Origin: an uncultured Lachnospiraceae bacterium
GTDB lineage: Bacteria; Bacillota; Clostridia; Lachnospirales; Lachnospiraceae
Assembly: GCA_910578825.1 (NCBI GenBank)
Contig: CAJTSB010000006.1
Location: 2,454-39,656 of the forward strand
DNA: 37,203 nt
Direction of reading: 5' to 3'
Shown here: one piece after another, positions 24,476 to 31,567 of the stretch
Layout of the letters: every line of letters begins with the position of its first letter
Position numbering within the stretch: position 1 is the stretch's first letter
The notes under the pieces: generated by a model
What the model was told of the DNA's origin: nothing
What the model saw: the letters and a program-made list of their open reading frames with translations, nothing else
The model's database searches: none
Program-made: the position numbers and the translations under genes

Positions 24476-25018
24476 ATGAAAACCACTACCAGACAACTCG
24501 TATTTTCCGCTGTTGCCATTGCCCTTGCTCAGGTCACTTCCATGATTAAGATCATAGAAATGCCTATGGGCGGCTCTGTCACACTGCTCAGTATGTTGTT
24601 CATTGTACTGATTGGCTACTGGTTCGGACCTGCTGCCGGTCTGATCACCGGAACTGCATATGGCCTGCTGCAATTTATGATAGAACCTGTTTTTTATACC
24701 ATTCCCCAAATGCTTACGGACTATCCGCTGGCATTCGGCGCGCTTGGTCTGTCAGGATTTTTCAGTAAACAGAAACACGGTCTTATCATCGGTTACCTGG
24801 CCGGCGTTATGGGTCGGTACTTTTTCTCCTTCCTTTCCGGCATCATTTTCTTTGCCTCCTACACGCCGGACAATATGGCTGCTCCCGTCTATTCCCTGGT
24901 ATATAACGGCTCTTATCTGGGCGCTGAGGCTGCCATCACCTTAATCCTGATTGCCTTGCCCCCGGTCTCCAAAGCGCTGGCTCAGGTGAAACGTATGGTC
25001 TCGGAAGAATCCGCCTGA
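24476..25018 (+). CDS. thiT: ThiT thiamine transporter S component
   Basis: The 180-residue membrane protein is the thiamine-binding subunit of an ECF transporter (older name YuaJ) and needs the shared EcfA/A'/T module. It has about six membrane segments and the family patterns MPMGGSVTLLSMLFIVLIGY (about 30-49), GPAAGLITGTAYGLLQF (about 51-67) and LTDYPLAFGALGLSG (about 81-95). GGGAGGA precedes the ATG. It has a clear promoter but no TPP riboswitch in the short leader. No thiamine synthesis gene is near. Confidence 0.92.
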   Translation: MKTTTRQLVFSAVAIALAQVTSMIKIIEMPMGGSVTLLSMLFIVLIGYWFGPAAGLITGTAYGLLQFMIEPVFYTIPQMLTDYPLAFGALGLSGFFSKQKHGLIIGYLAGVMGRYFFSFLSGIIFFASYTPDNMAAPVYSLVYNGSYLGAEAAITLILIALPPVSKALAQVKRMVSEESA

Positions 25019-25151
25019 TTTTGCGGAAACTCCACCGGGACGCTTATATTTCCCTTTCTTTTGCATATAATCTTTCTATAACAGATATTCCATATTATTA
25101 AGAAAGGATTTTCCGGGTCAGAATACTTTGAAATGAGCCGCTTTTATAAAT

Positions 25152-25673
25152 ATGACGTCCAAAAAATTATTACTATATACTATTGCAGGAATCCTTTTTA
25201 CCTCTGTGACAGGCACACTTGCACATTTTGTTTACGACTGGTCCGGGCAAAACGTCCTGGCGGGATTTTTTACGCCAGTCAGTGAATCCACCTGGGAACA
25301 CATGAAACTCCTGTTTTTTCCCATGCTGCTGTACGGATTTTTCACCATGTTTTGCCTGCATCAGGATTTCCCCTGTATCTCCCATGCTTATCCGCTGGGC
25401 ATTCTGGCAGGCACCTTTGCCATCCCGGTACTGTTTTACACTTATTCCGGAATTCTGGGCGCAAATTATACTGTCATAGACATTCTGATTTTCTATATCA
25501 GCGTAATTTTTGCCTTCACGGTAGTTTATCTGAAAACAAAAAGCTGCGAGAGCGGGGATGCCGATGAAAGAGAAAAACGCTTTCTTCCCTGGCTTGCCAT
25601 CCTTCTTCTCGCAGCCTGCTTTATCGTATTTACAATTGCTCCGCCTTCCCTGGGAATATTTCAGGTCGGGTAA
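25152..25673 (+). CDS. Small integral membrane protein, probably DUF6512 family
   Basis: The 173-residue protein has about five membrane segments: near the N terminus (LLLYTIAGILFTSVTG), mid-protein (LLFFPMLLYGFFTMF, LGILAGTFAIPVLFYTYS, ILIFYISVIFAFTVVYL) and at the C terminus (WLAILLLAACFIVFTI). The loop PVSESTWEHMKLLFFP between segments 1 and 2 is the most distinctive stretch and matches, from memory, the uncharacterised DUF6512 family. The function is unknown. A stop codon 18 bases upstream fixes the start near 25152; no clear ribosome site is seen, which is unusual here. It is 133 bases after thiT and converges with the chemotaxis gene. Confidence 0.7.
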   Translation: MTSKKLLLYTIAGILFTSVTGTLAHFVYDWSGQNVLAGFFTPVSESTWEHMKLLFFPMLLYGFFTMFCLHQDFPCISHAYPLGILAGTFAIPVLFYTYSGILGANYTVIDILIFYISVIFAFTVVYLKTKSCESGDADEREKRFLPWLAILLLAACFIVFTIAPPSLGIFQVG

Positions 25674-25678
25674 TTCCT

Positions 25679-27139
25679 TTAATCCGTGAGCACGCTGCCA
25701 AGCCGCTCAATACCCTCCTGCACCTTCTCCAGAGACTTCAGGATATTGTTTACGCCGGATACCTGTTCACCCGTCGAAAGACTGATTTCCGTCGTAGTCT
25801 CCACCGCATTCTCAGAAATTGTCTCTAACCTGTTCATAGACTCCAGCAACGACTCCTTAATATCCACGATATTGGACAGCTCATTGCGCAAAATCTGAAT
25901 TACAGAGAGCACTTCTTCCGAAGAATCTATCATCGTCTCAAAAATCTTAACCGTATCATTCAACTGATCGTAAGATTCCCTGACTGTCATGCCATTTCTG
26001 TCCATAATCTTATTGGTGGTCTCAACAGTCTCAATAATGTCTTTCAGAATTGTATCAATTTCCTTAGTCGCCTGTGAAGATTCCATAGATAATGAATTAA
26101 TTTCATTGGCAACTACGGCAAATCCTTTTCCGGCTTCTCCTGCCCGCGCTGCCTCAATCGCTGCATTCAATGCAAGCAGGTTTGTCTGCTGCGCAATCTG
26201 ATCGATACTGTCCACAATACCGGCAATCAGGCTTGATTTCTGACTCAACGTTGCAACGCCCTCCGCTGCCTCATGGGTTGCCTGAATATTATCATCAAAC
26301 TTTTTGGAAAGCTGTGAAATCGATGCAATTCCCTCATCGTTCTTTTCCTTCAGTTGTTTCATATTCTTCATCGTCACATCAACCTGTTCCTCGGAAGCCT
26401 GAATCTTCTCATTCAGGGTATTGAAAATCTCAATGCTTCCACCCACTTCCTCGATCTGCTTTTCTGCACTGGCTGATATCTCTTCCGTGGAATCTGCTAT
26501 CTCCTGCGTGCTCTGCCCGAATCCGCTGAGTGATGTATGAATGCTGTCTGTGGATTCCTGAATTCCCATAAATGCCTGGCGCACATTCCCCAGGATTTCC
26601 TCTGCTTCCGACTCCTTCGTCTCCACCGTAGCAAACAGGGAACGCGCCCTTGTAATAACCATCAATGCCGCCAGAACCGCCAATACATATACCATAAGGA
26701 TAAATACCCAGATTGCCAATGTGTACATGCAAAGGTACGCGTCCGGGAACATAATCATTCCGATCGCATTCGATACCACAAGAACCACGGAGTACACAAC
26801 AATGGTAGACAGGTCATAATACGAAACCGCCAGAAATAAGATTAAGAAATATGCTTCCGCCATCGCTCCAAAAGCACGCGGCGTACCGGCAACAATTGTT
26901 ATCGCCCCAAAAACCGGTAAAATAGAAACATATATGTATTTCGCATATTTTCCAAGATTTTTCTCAAAAAGTTTCACCAAAACCCCAACTAACACCATAG
27001 AAACCACTATGCTGTCTTTAAATGCGCCCCCATTAAAAATCAGTACATACAAAAATGCAACAAGGGGAATAACCGCATAAAACAGAAACATGACAAAATT
27101 AGTTCTTTTTTCTTCATTTTTTAAAATATCAAGCTGCAT
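25679..27139 (-). CDS. Methyl-accepting chemotaxis protein with six membrane segments and no sensor domain
   Basis: The 486-residue protein begins with six closely packed membrane segments (about 14-34, 42-57, 67-85, 93-107, 112-132, 139-163) and very short loops, with no outside ligand domain and no clear HAMP. The cytoplasmic part is a long coiled-coil signalling domain with the conserved tip IDQIAQQTNLLALNAAIEA (312-330) and GEAGKGFAVVANEI. Such a receptor would report on the membrane or a bound partner rather than a soluble ligand, and signals through CheA/CheW elsewhere. GGAGGAG precedes the ATG. No other chemotaxis gene is in the window. Confidence 0.92.
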   Translation of the reverse strand: MQLDILKNEEKRTNFVMFLFYAVIPLVAFLYVLIFNGGAFKDSIVVSMVLVGVLVKLFEKNLGKYAKYIYVSILPVFGAITIVAGTPRAFGAMAEAYFLILFLAVSYYDLSTIVVYSVVLVVSNAIGMIMFPDAYLCMYTLAIWVFILMVYVLAVLAALMVITRARSLFATVETKESEAEEILGNVRQAFMGIQESTDSIHTSLSGFGQSTQEIADSTEEISASAEKQIEEVGGSIEIFNTLNEKIQASEEQVDVTMKNMKQLKEKNDEGIASISQLSKKFDDNIQATHEAAEGVATLSQKSSLIAGIVDSIDQIAQQTNLLALNAAIEAARAGEAGKGFAVVANEINSLSMESSQATKEIDTILKDIIETVETTNKIMDRNGMTVRESYDQLNDTVKIFETMIDSSEEVLSVIQILRNELSNIVDIKESLLESMNRLETISENAVETTTEISLSTGEQVSGVNNILKSLEKVQEGIERLGSVLTD

Positions 27140-27196
27140 ATCCTACTCCTCCATACATAATCTTTGATTACAAATCAAAAAATTTTTCCAGATAAA

Positions 27197-27225
27197 ATTT
27201 TACCATATAATACATAATTTTACAA
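27197..27225 (-). promoter_or_regulatory. Promoter for the chemotaxis receptor gene
   Basis: On the minus strand TTGTAA (27220-27225) and TAAAAT (27197-27202) are 17 bases apart. Confidence 0.5.
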
Positions 27226-27295
27226 TACTCGACCTATTGATTTAAGACCAATTTACGAGGTTTCGCATATGTTAAAGGAAAAAGGATTCTATCAT

Positions 27296-27781
27296 ATGAA
27301 TTATGAAAACCTTATACCTGTGACGGGTATTATTCGAAATATTGCTCAGACACCCGGAAATTGCTGTAACCAGATGGTCACCGTCAATACTCCAAACGGC
27401 ATCAACAACTTTATGCTGTCCCCCGACACCATTGTGATCGGGAACACGCAGCTGCGCACCGCAATGCCGGTAACTGTCTTTTATGACGGCAGCCTCCCGG
27501 TACCGCTCATCTATCCGCCGCAGTTTCAGGCCAATATCATCGCGCCCATGCGAAACGATGAAACCGTAACGCTGAAATTTTTCCAGAGAAATCTTACTGC
27601 CGCCGATAACTCGCTGCGCTTAAATCTTGCACGCAACACGGAAATCCTTACGCTCAACGGGCAGCGCTTTTCCTGTCCGCCCGGCGGGAATTTTCTTCTG
27701 GTCTACTATTCCGTCACAACCAGAAGTATTCCGCCTCAGACGACGCCGCGCAGAATTATTGTCCTCTGCAGTCAGAGATAG
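27296..27781 (+). CDS. Protein of unknown function with two degenerate repeats
   Basis: I do not recognise a named family. The 161-residue protein has no signal peptide or membrane segment and is rich in beta-prone residues, Asn, Pro and Thr. The first half (VTGIIRNI, CCNQMVTV, NFMLSPDT, PVTVFYDGSLPVPLIYPP, ANIIA) and the second half (TLKFF, LNLARNTEILTLNGQ, NFLLVYYSVTTRSIPP, RRIIVLC) show a similar order, suggesting two related small beta-barrel domains. A Cys-Cys pair is at 23-24. I chose the ATG at 27296, nine bases after AAAAGGA, over one at 27269. It stands alone and converges with the glucokinase gene. Confidence 0.7.
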   Translation: MNYENLIPVTGIIRNIAQTPGNCCNQMVTVNTPNGINNFMLSPDTIVIGNTQLRTAMPVTVFYDGSLPVPLIYPPQFQANIIAPMRNDETVTLKFFQRNLTAADNSLRLNLARNTEILTLNGQRFSCPPGGNFLLVYYSVTTRSIPPQTTPRRIIVLCSQR

Positions 27782-27821
27782 TATATAGGGCAAGGCCGAC
27801 CTGCCTGAAAATTTTTTACAG

Positions 27822-27858
27822 AAAAATAGCGCCTTTGCTCTATCGGAGCAGAGGCGCT
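27822..27858 (-). terminator. Intrinsic terminator of glcK
   Basis: On the minus strand AGCGCCTCTGCTC and GAGCAAAGGCGCT form a 13-bp stem (one mismatch) with a five-base loop, followed by ATTTTTC. It lies 12 bases after the glucokinase stop. Confidence 0.88.
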
Positions 27859-27869
27859 GTCCAGTCAAC

Positions 27870-28811
27870 TTATTCCAAAATCAGCCTTACACAGCCATAC
27901 ATTCCAGCATCATTTCCAAGGGAAGCAAGCGCAAACCGAATCGAATCGCAGGAGGAAAACGCTGCCTGTCTGTAATACTTTTCAACTGCATCCAACAACG
28001 GCTTTCCAGCTTTGGAAACACCGCCGCCGAGAACGAAAACTTCCGGATCCAGCACACAGGCCAGATTGCTGAGAGCATTTCCCAAAATACGGGCAAATTC
28101 CTCCACAATTTCCTCTGCAGTCTTATCTCCATCCTTGTACACGTCAAACACTGCCTTGGCAGAAACCTCGCCAATCTCCTCCAGCAGAGAGCTTTCATGT
28201 TTCTTCGCCAGATGCTCCCTCGCAATACGGGCAATTCCCGTCGCAGAGGCATACTGTTCCAGACATCCCTTCCTGCCGCAATTACAGGGCGTCGTCTCAT
28301 GGGGATTGACCGTGATATGTCCGAACTCTCCTCCCGCACCATTGCTGCCGGGAACAATCTCACCGTCCACAATAATTCCGCAGCCTACGCCCGTCCCCAG
28401 CGTTATCATCACCAGGTTCTTGCAGCCTCTGCCACCGCCCTGCCACATTTCTCCCAGAGCTGCCACATTGGCATCATTCGCTGCCTTTACTTTGATTCCA
28501 TCCATCAAAGTTTCCATCTCTTTGGCTACATTGATATTCTTCCAGCCAAGATTCACGCACATTGGCACGACGCCGTCCCTGCGCACCGGACCGGGAAGAC
28601 CGATTCCAATGCCCTCAATATCGTCTTTCTGGATAATCTGTTCCTCCATCTGTTTTTTCAGAAAGGATGCGATATCCGGCAAAATATTCTCGCCCTCATT
28701 ACTGGTATCGGTGGGAATTTCCCACTTCTCCAGAAGATTTCCCGTGGTCTCAAACAGACCGAGCTTACAGGTTGTCCCGCCAATGTCAACACCAAATCCG
28801 TATTTTTTCAT
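27870..28811 (-). CDS. glcK: ROK-family glucokinase
   Basis: The 313-residue cytoplasmic kinase phosphorylates glucose to glucose 6-phosphate. It begins with the phosphate-binding DIGGTTCKLG (9-18), has catalytic Asp113 (NDAN), TLGTGVGCG (138-145), the ROK Glu-Gly-His stretch GGEFGHI (His165) and the zinc-binding Cys motif CNCGRKGC (Cys176, 178, 183). ROK proteins also include repressors, but there is no N-terminal DNA-binding domain, and the Cys motif and size fit glucokinase. AAAAAGGAGAG lies upstream of the ATG. It pairs functionally, though not by location, with galM. Confidence 0.93.
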   Translation of the reverse strand: MKKYGFGVDIGGTTCKLGLFETTGNLLEKWEIPTDTSNEGENILPDIASFLKKQMEEQIIQKDDIEGIGIGLPGPVRRDGVVPMCVNLGWKNINVAKEMETLMDGIKVKAANDANVAALGEMWQGGGRGCKNLVMITLGTGVGCGIIVDGEIVPGSNGAGGEFGHITVNPHETTPCNCGRKGCLEQYASATGIARIAREHLAKKHESSLLEEIGEVSAKAVFDVYKDGDKTAEEIVEEFARILGNALSNLACVLDPEVFVLGGGVSKAGKPLLDAVEKYYRQAAFSSCDSIRFALASLGNDAGMYGCVRLILE

Positions 28812-29001
28812 AATCAGATCTCTCCTTTTTCTATATTTCTGTTTTCATCTGCTATATCAATCAGAACAATATTCGATAACTACAGATAGATCATACAAGC
28901 TTTATGTCGTTATCATTTATATTGACAACATCTCCTTCTGCACACCTCTGAGCCAGTTACAGGAACTGTTCATACTACATTATACCTTAGCAAGTTAAAT
29001 C

Positions 29002-29030
29002 TTGCCAGACCTTTTTTTAAATGATAAGAT
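29002..29030 (+). promoter_or_regulatory. Promoter for the module 2 regulator and kinase
   Basis: TTGCCA (29002-29007) and TAAGAT (29025-29030) are 17 bases apart, 42 bases before the regulator start. Confidence 0.5.
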
Positions 29031-29072
29031 AATACATAATATGATGACAAAGCCTACAGAAAGGAGCATCTC

Positions 29073-29750
29073 ATGGCACATATCCTGCTGGTTGAGGACG
29101 ACAAAAGCATTGTAACCAATTTAACTGAATTTCTGCAAAACGAGGGCTTTTCCATCACCTCCGTGGATGGACAGAGCAAAGCGCTGGCTCTGCTGGAAGA
29201 ATCTGCCGCCGACTTTGATTTAATACTTTTGGACGTCTCACTCGCCGAGGGAAATGGGTTTGCCATCTGCCGCGCCGCCAAATCGACCACCAGTCTCCCC
29301 GTTATTTTCCTGACTGCATCCGGAGATGAATACAGCGTAGTGACAGGACTCGATCTTGGCGCAGACGATTACATCTCCAAACCGTTTCGTCCGCGCGAAC
29401 TCGTCTCACGCATCCATAATATTCTACGCCGTTATGGCAAAGCCAATACGCGGTTGGAATATAAATCACTTAACGTCGATACCATTCGCGCCACGGTCCA
29501 CAGAGACGGACAGGAAATTGTTCTCTCTGCATTAGAATACCGGCTTTTATTATATTTTATGAATAACCAGGGCATTGTTTTATCGCGCTCGCGATTGTTG
29601 GAGGCGCTCTGGGATATTGCGGGAGAATTTGTCAATGACAACACGCTGACCGTATATATCAAGCGCCTGCGTGAAAAAATCGAGGAAGATCCTCAAAATC
29701 CGACGCTGATTAAAACAGTACGCGGTCTGGGTTATAAAATGGGAGATTAA
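29073..29750 (+). CDS. OmpR-family response regulator, module 2
   Basis: The 225-residue protein has a receiver domain (Glu8-Asp10 pocket, phosphorylated Asp54 in LLDVSLAEG, Thr81, Lys103) and a C-terminal winged helix ending in LIKTVRGLGYKMGD. GAAAGGAG precedes the ATG. The kinase gene follows after one base. The probable binding site is the GTCAC repeat set upstream of the ABC genes at 30811-30837. It is only distantly similar to the module 1 regulator. Confidence 0.92.
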   Translation: MAHILLVEDDKSIVTNLTEFLQNEGFSITSVDGQSKALALLEESAADFDLILLDVSLAEGNGFAICRAAKSTTSLPVIFLTASGDEYSVVTGLDLGADDYISKPFRPRELVSRIHNILRRYGKANTRLEYKSLNVDTIRATVHRDGQEIVLSALEYRLLLYFMNNQGIVLSRSRLLEALWDIAGEFVNDNTLTVYIKRLREKIEEDPQNPTLIKTVRGLGYKMGD

Positions 29751-29751
29751 T

Positions 29752-30792
29752 ATGAAATTATTACACAATCCTGAAATCAAAAAAGGACTGATTGTCCACC
29801 TTATTCTTGCAATCTCTGCAACAACCTTCGGCTGGCTCCACGATGCATATACTGCACTCTGCCTGTCATTATTCTCTACCCTGTATCTTCTTGTATATTA
29901 TGTTTTTACCGGAGCGCGTTATCGAAAGCTACAACAGCTAAGTCTGGAACTGGACTCCATGTTACACAATAATACCCCCATCGAATTCGAAAAATACCGA
30001 GAAGGAGAACTCTCGATTCTGGAGAGCGAGCTGTCAAAAATGACGCTGCGGCTAAGTGAACAGGCAGCGGCGCTTACCAAAGAAAAACAGTTTCTGGCTG
30101 ATTCCATGGCTGATATTTCTCATCAAATCCGCTCCCCGCTGACCTCCTCAAATCTGATTCTTTCACTTTTGATGGAGCAGGAGCTGCCTATGGAACGCCG
30201 TCGTCAATTATTACGGGAACTTACGCAGCTTTTGTCCCGCATTGACTGGCTCGTAGAATCTATGCTGAAACTTGCAAAAATGGATGCCGGAACCATCACC
30301 TTTAACCGCGCTCCCGTCTCTGTTCCACAATTACTCAGACATGCGGCAGAACCGCTTTTAATTCCTATGGAACTGCGGGAACAAACCTTGGATATCATTG
30401 CTGCCAACCAACCGGTTTCCCATATTTCTGAAAACAACAATACGGCAGCCTTTCCTCAATTTCCCGGTGACTTCTCCTGGACCACGGAAGCTGTCTTAAA
30501 TATCCTCAAAAACTGTATGGAGCATACGCCTGTCGGCGGCCGAATTCAGGTATCCTACGCACAAAATGCGATTTATACGGAAATTGTCATTGAAGACAAT
30601 GGAAATGGATTTGATAAAGACGATTTACCCCACCTTTTTGAACGCTTTTACAAAGGCAAAAACGCCTCTGAACACAGCGCAGGTATCGGTCTTGCGCTTG
30701 CCCGGATGATTGTTACACAGCAGAACGGAACGCTGAAGGCTGAAAACCGACCGGAAGGCGGCGCGAAATTTGTAATGAAATTTTATTTCTGA
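29752..30792 (+). CDS. Intramembrane-sensing histidine kinase, module 2
   Basis: The 346-residue kinase has two membrane segments (about 12-29 and 33-53) joined by only a few residues, so it has no outside sensor domain, the hallmark of the BceS-like intramembrane-sensing kinases that read the state of a partner transporter. The phosphorylated residue is His124 (DISHQIRSPLTSS). The ATPase part has LNILKNCMEHTP, EDNGNGFDKDDL and SAGIGLALARM. It is directly followed by the ABC genes, as expected for a transporter-coupled system. Confidence 0.92.
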   Translation: MKLLHNPEIKKGLIVHLILAISATTFGWLHDAYTALCLSLFSTLYLLVYYVFTGARYRKLQQLSLELDSMLHNNTPIEFEKYREGELSILESELSKMTLRLSEQAAALTKEKQFLADSMADISHQIRSPLTSSNLILSLLMEQELPMERRRQLLRELTQLLSRIDWLVESMLKLAKMDAGTITFNRAPVSVPQLLRHAAEPLLIPMELREQTLDIIAANQPVSHISENNNTAAFPQFPGDFSWTTEAVLNILKNCMEHTPVGGRIQVSYAQNAIYTEIVIEDNGNGFDKDDLPHLFERFYKGKNASEHSAGIGLALARMIVTQQNGTLKAENRPEGGAKFVMKFYF

Positions 30793-30810
30793 ACGCAAGA
30801 TGACAAAACT

Positions 30811-30853
30811 GTCACTATCCAGTCACCGGAACGTCACCATAAACGGGTATACT
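30811..30853 (+). promoter_or_regulatory. Regulated promoter of the module 2 ABC genes
   Basis: GTCAC occurs three times, starting at 30811, 30822 and 30833, one helical turn apart, and the first also forms TGACA-AAAC-TGTCA with bases 30801-30814. A -10 box TATACT follows at 30848-30853 without a good -35, as in promoters that need an activator. This is the likely target of the module 2 response regulator. Confidence 0.65.
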
Positions 30854-30883
30854 CAAACCATCATCAAAAAAGGAGTTATTTTT

Positions 30884-31567
30884 ATGGAAATTTTAAGAGC
30901 AGAACACCTGACAAAAACCTATGGCCTCGGTGAAAATCAGGTCCGGGCGCTGGATGACGTTTCGTTTACCGTGGAAAAAGGGGAATTTCTTGCCATCATC
31001 GGACCCTCTGGTTCCGGAAAATCCACCCTCCTGCACGTATTGGGCGGTGTAGACACCCCGACTTCCGGCAAAGTCTATATGGAAGGCACAGACGTATATG
31101 CACAGAACGAAAGCCAGCTTGCCATTTTCCGCAGGCGGCAGGTGGGATTGATTTACCAGTTCTATAACCTGATTCCGGTATTAAACGTTACCGAAAACAT
31201 GACGCTTCCGGTTCTTATGGACGGAAGACCTGTCAACGAAGAACGCCTCCACGAACTGATTAATATTCTCTCGTTGCACGGCAGGGAAGGACATTTGCCG
31301 AACCAACTCTCCGGTGGCCAGCAGCAGCGCGTCTCCATTGGCAGGGCATTGATGAACGCCCCCGCCGTGGTACTCGCCGATGAGCCTACCGGAAACCTGG
31401 ACTCCAAAAACAGCCAGGAAATCGTGGATCTTCTCAAATATTCCAATGAAAAATACAAGCAGACATTGATCGTCATTACCCATGATGAGAATGTTGCCCT
31501 GCAGGCCAACCGCATCCTCGCACTCGACGATGGCAAAATTGTAAGAGATGAGGTGATTCGTTCATGA
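30884..31567 (+). CDS. ABC transporter ATP-binding protein, module 2
   Basis: The 227-residue ATPase is of the MacB/BceA class. Walker A is GPSGSGKST (40-48), the Q-loop is in LIYQFYNLIPVLNV, the signature is LSGGQQQR (142-149), and Walker B is VVLADEP (162-168). AAAGGAG lies upstream of the ATG at 30884; a longer frame from 30800 would run through the promoter. It overlaps the permease gene by four bases (ATGA), so the two are translationally coupled and should form one transporter. Confidence 0.93.
   Translation: MEILRAEHLTKTYGLGENQVRALDDVSFTVEKGEFLAIIGPSGSGKSTLLHVLGGVDTPTSGKVYMEGTDVYAQNESQLAIFRRRQVGLIYQFYNLIPVLNVTENMTLPVLMDGRPVNEERLHELINILSLHGREGHLPNQLSGGQQQRVSIGRALMNAPAVVLADEPTGNLDSKNSQEIVDLLKYSNEKYKQTLIVITHDENVALQANRILALDDGKIVRDEVIRS

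Noticed and set aside
28012..28998. A 328-codon open frame on the plus strand opposite glcK
   Set aside because: The minus-strand frame has every glucokinase motif; the antisense product is low-complexity and unlike known proteins.
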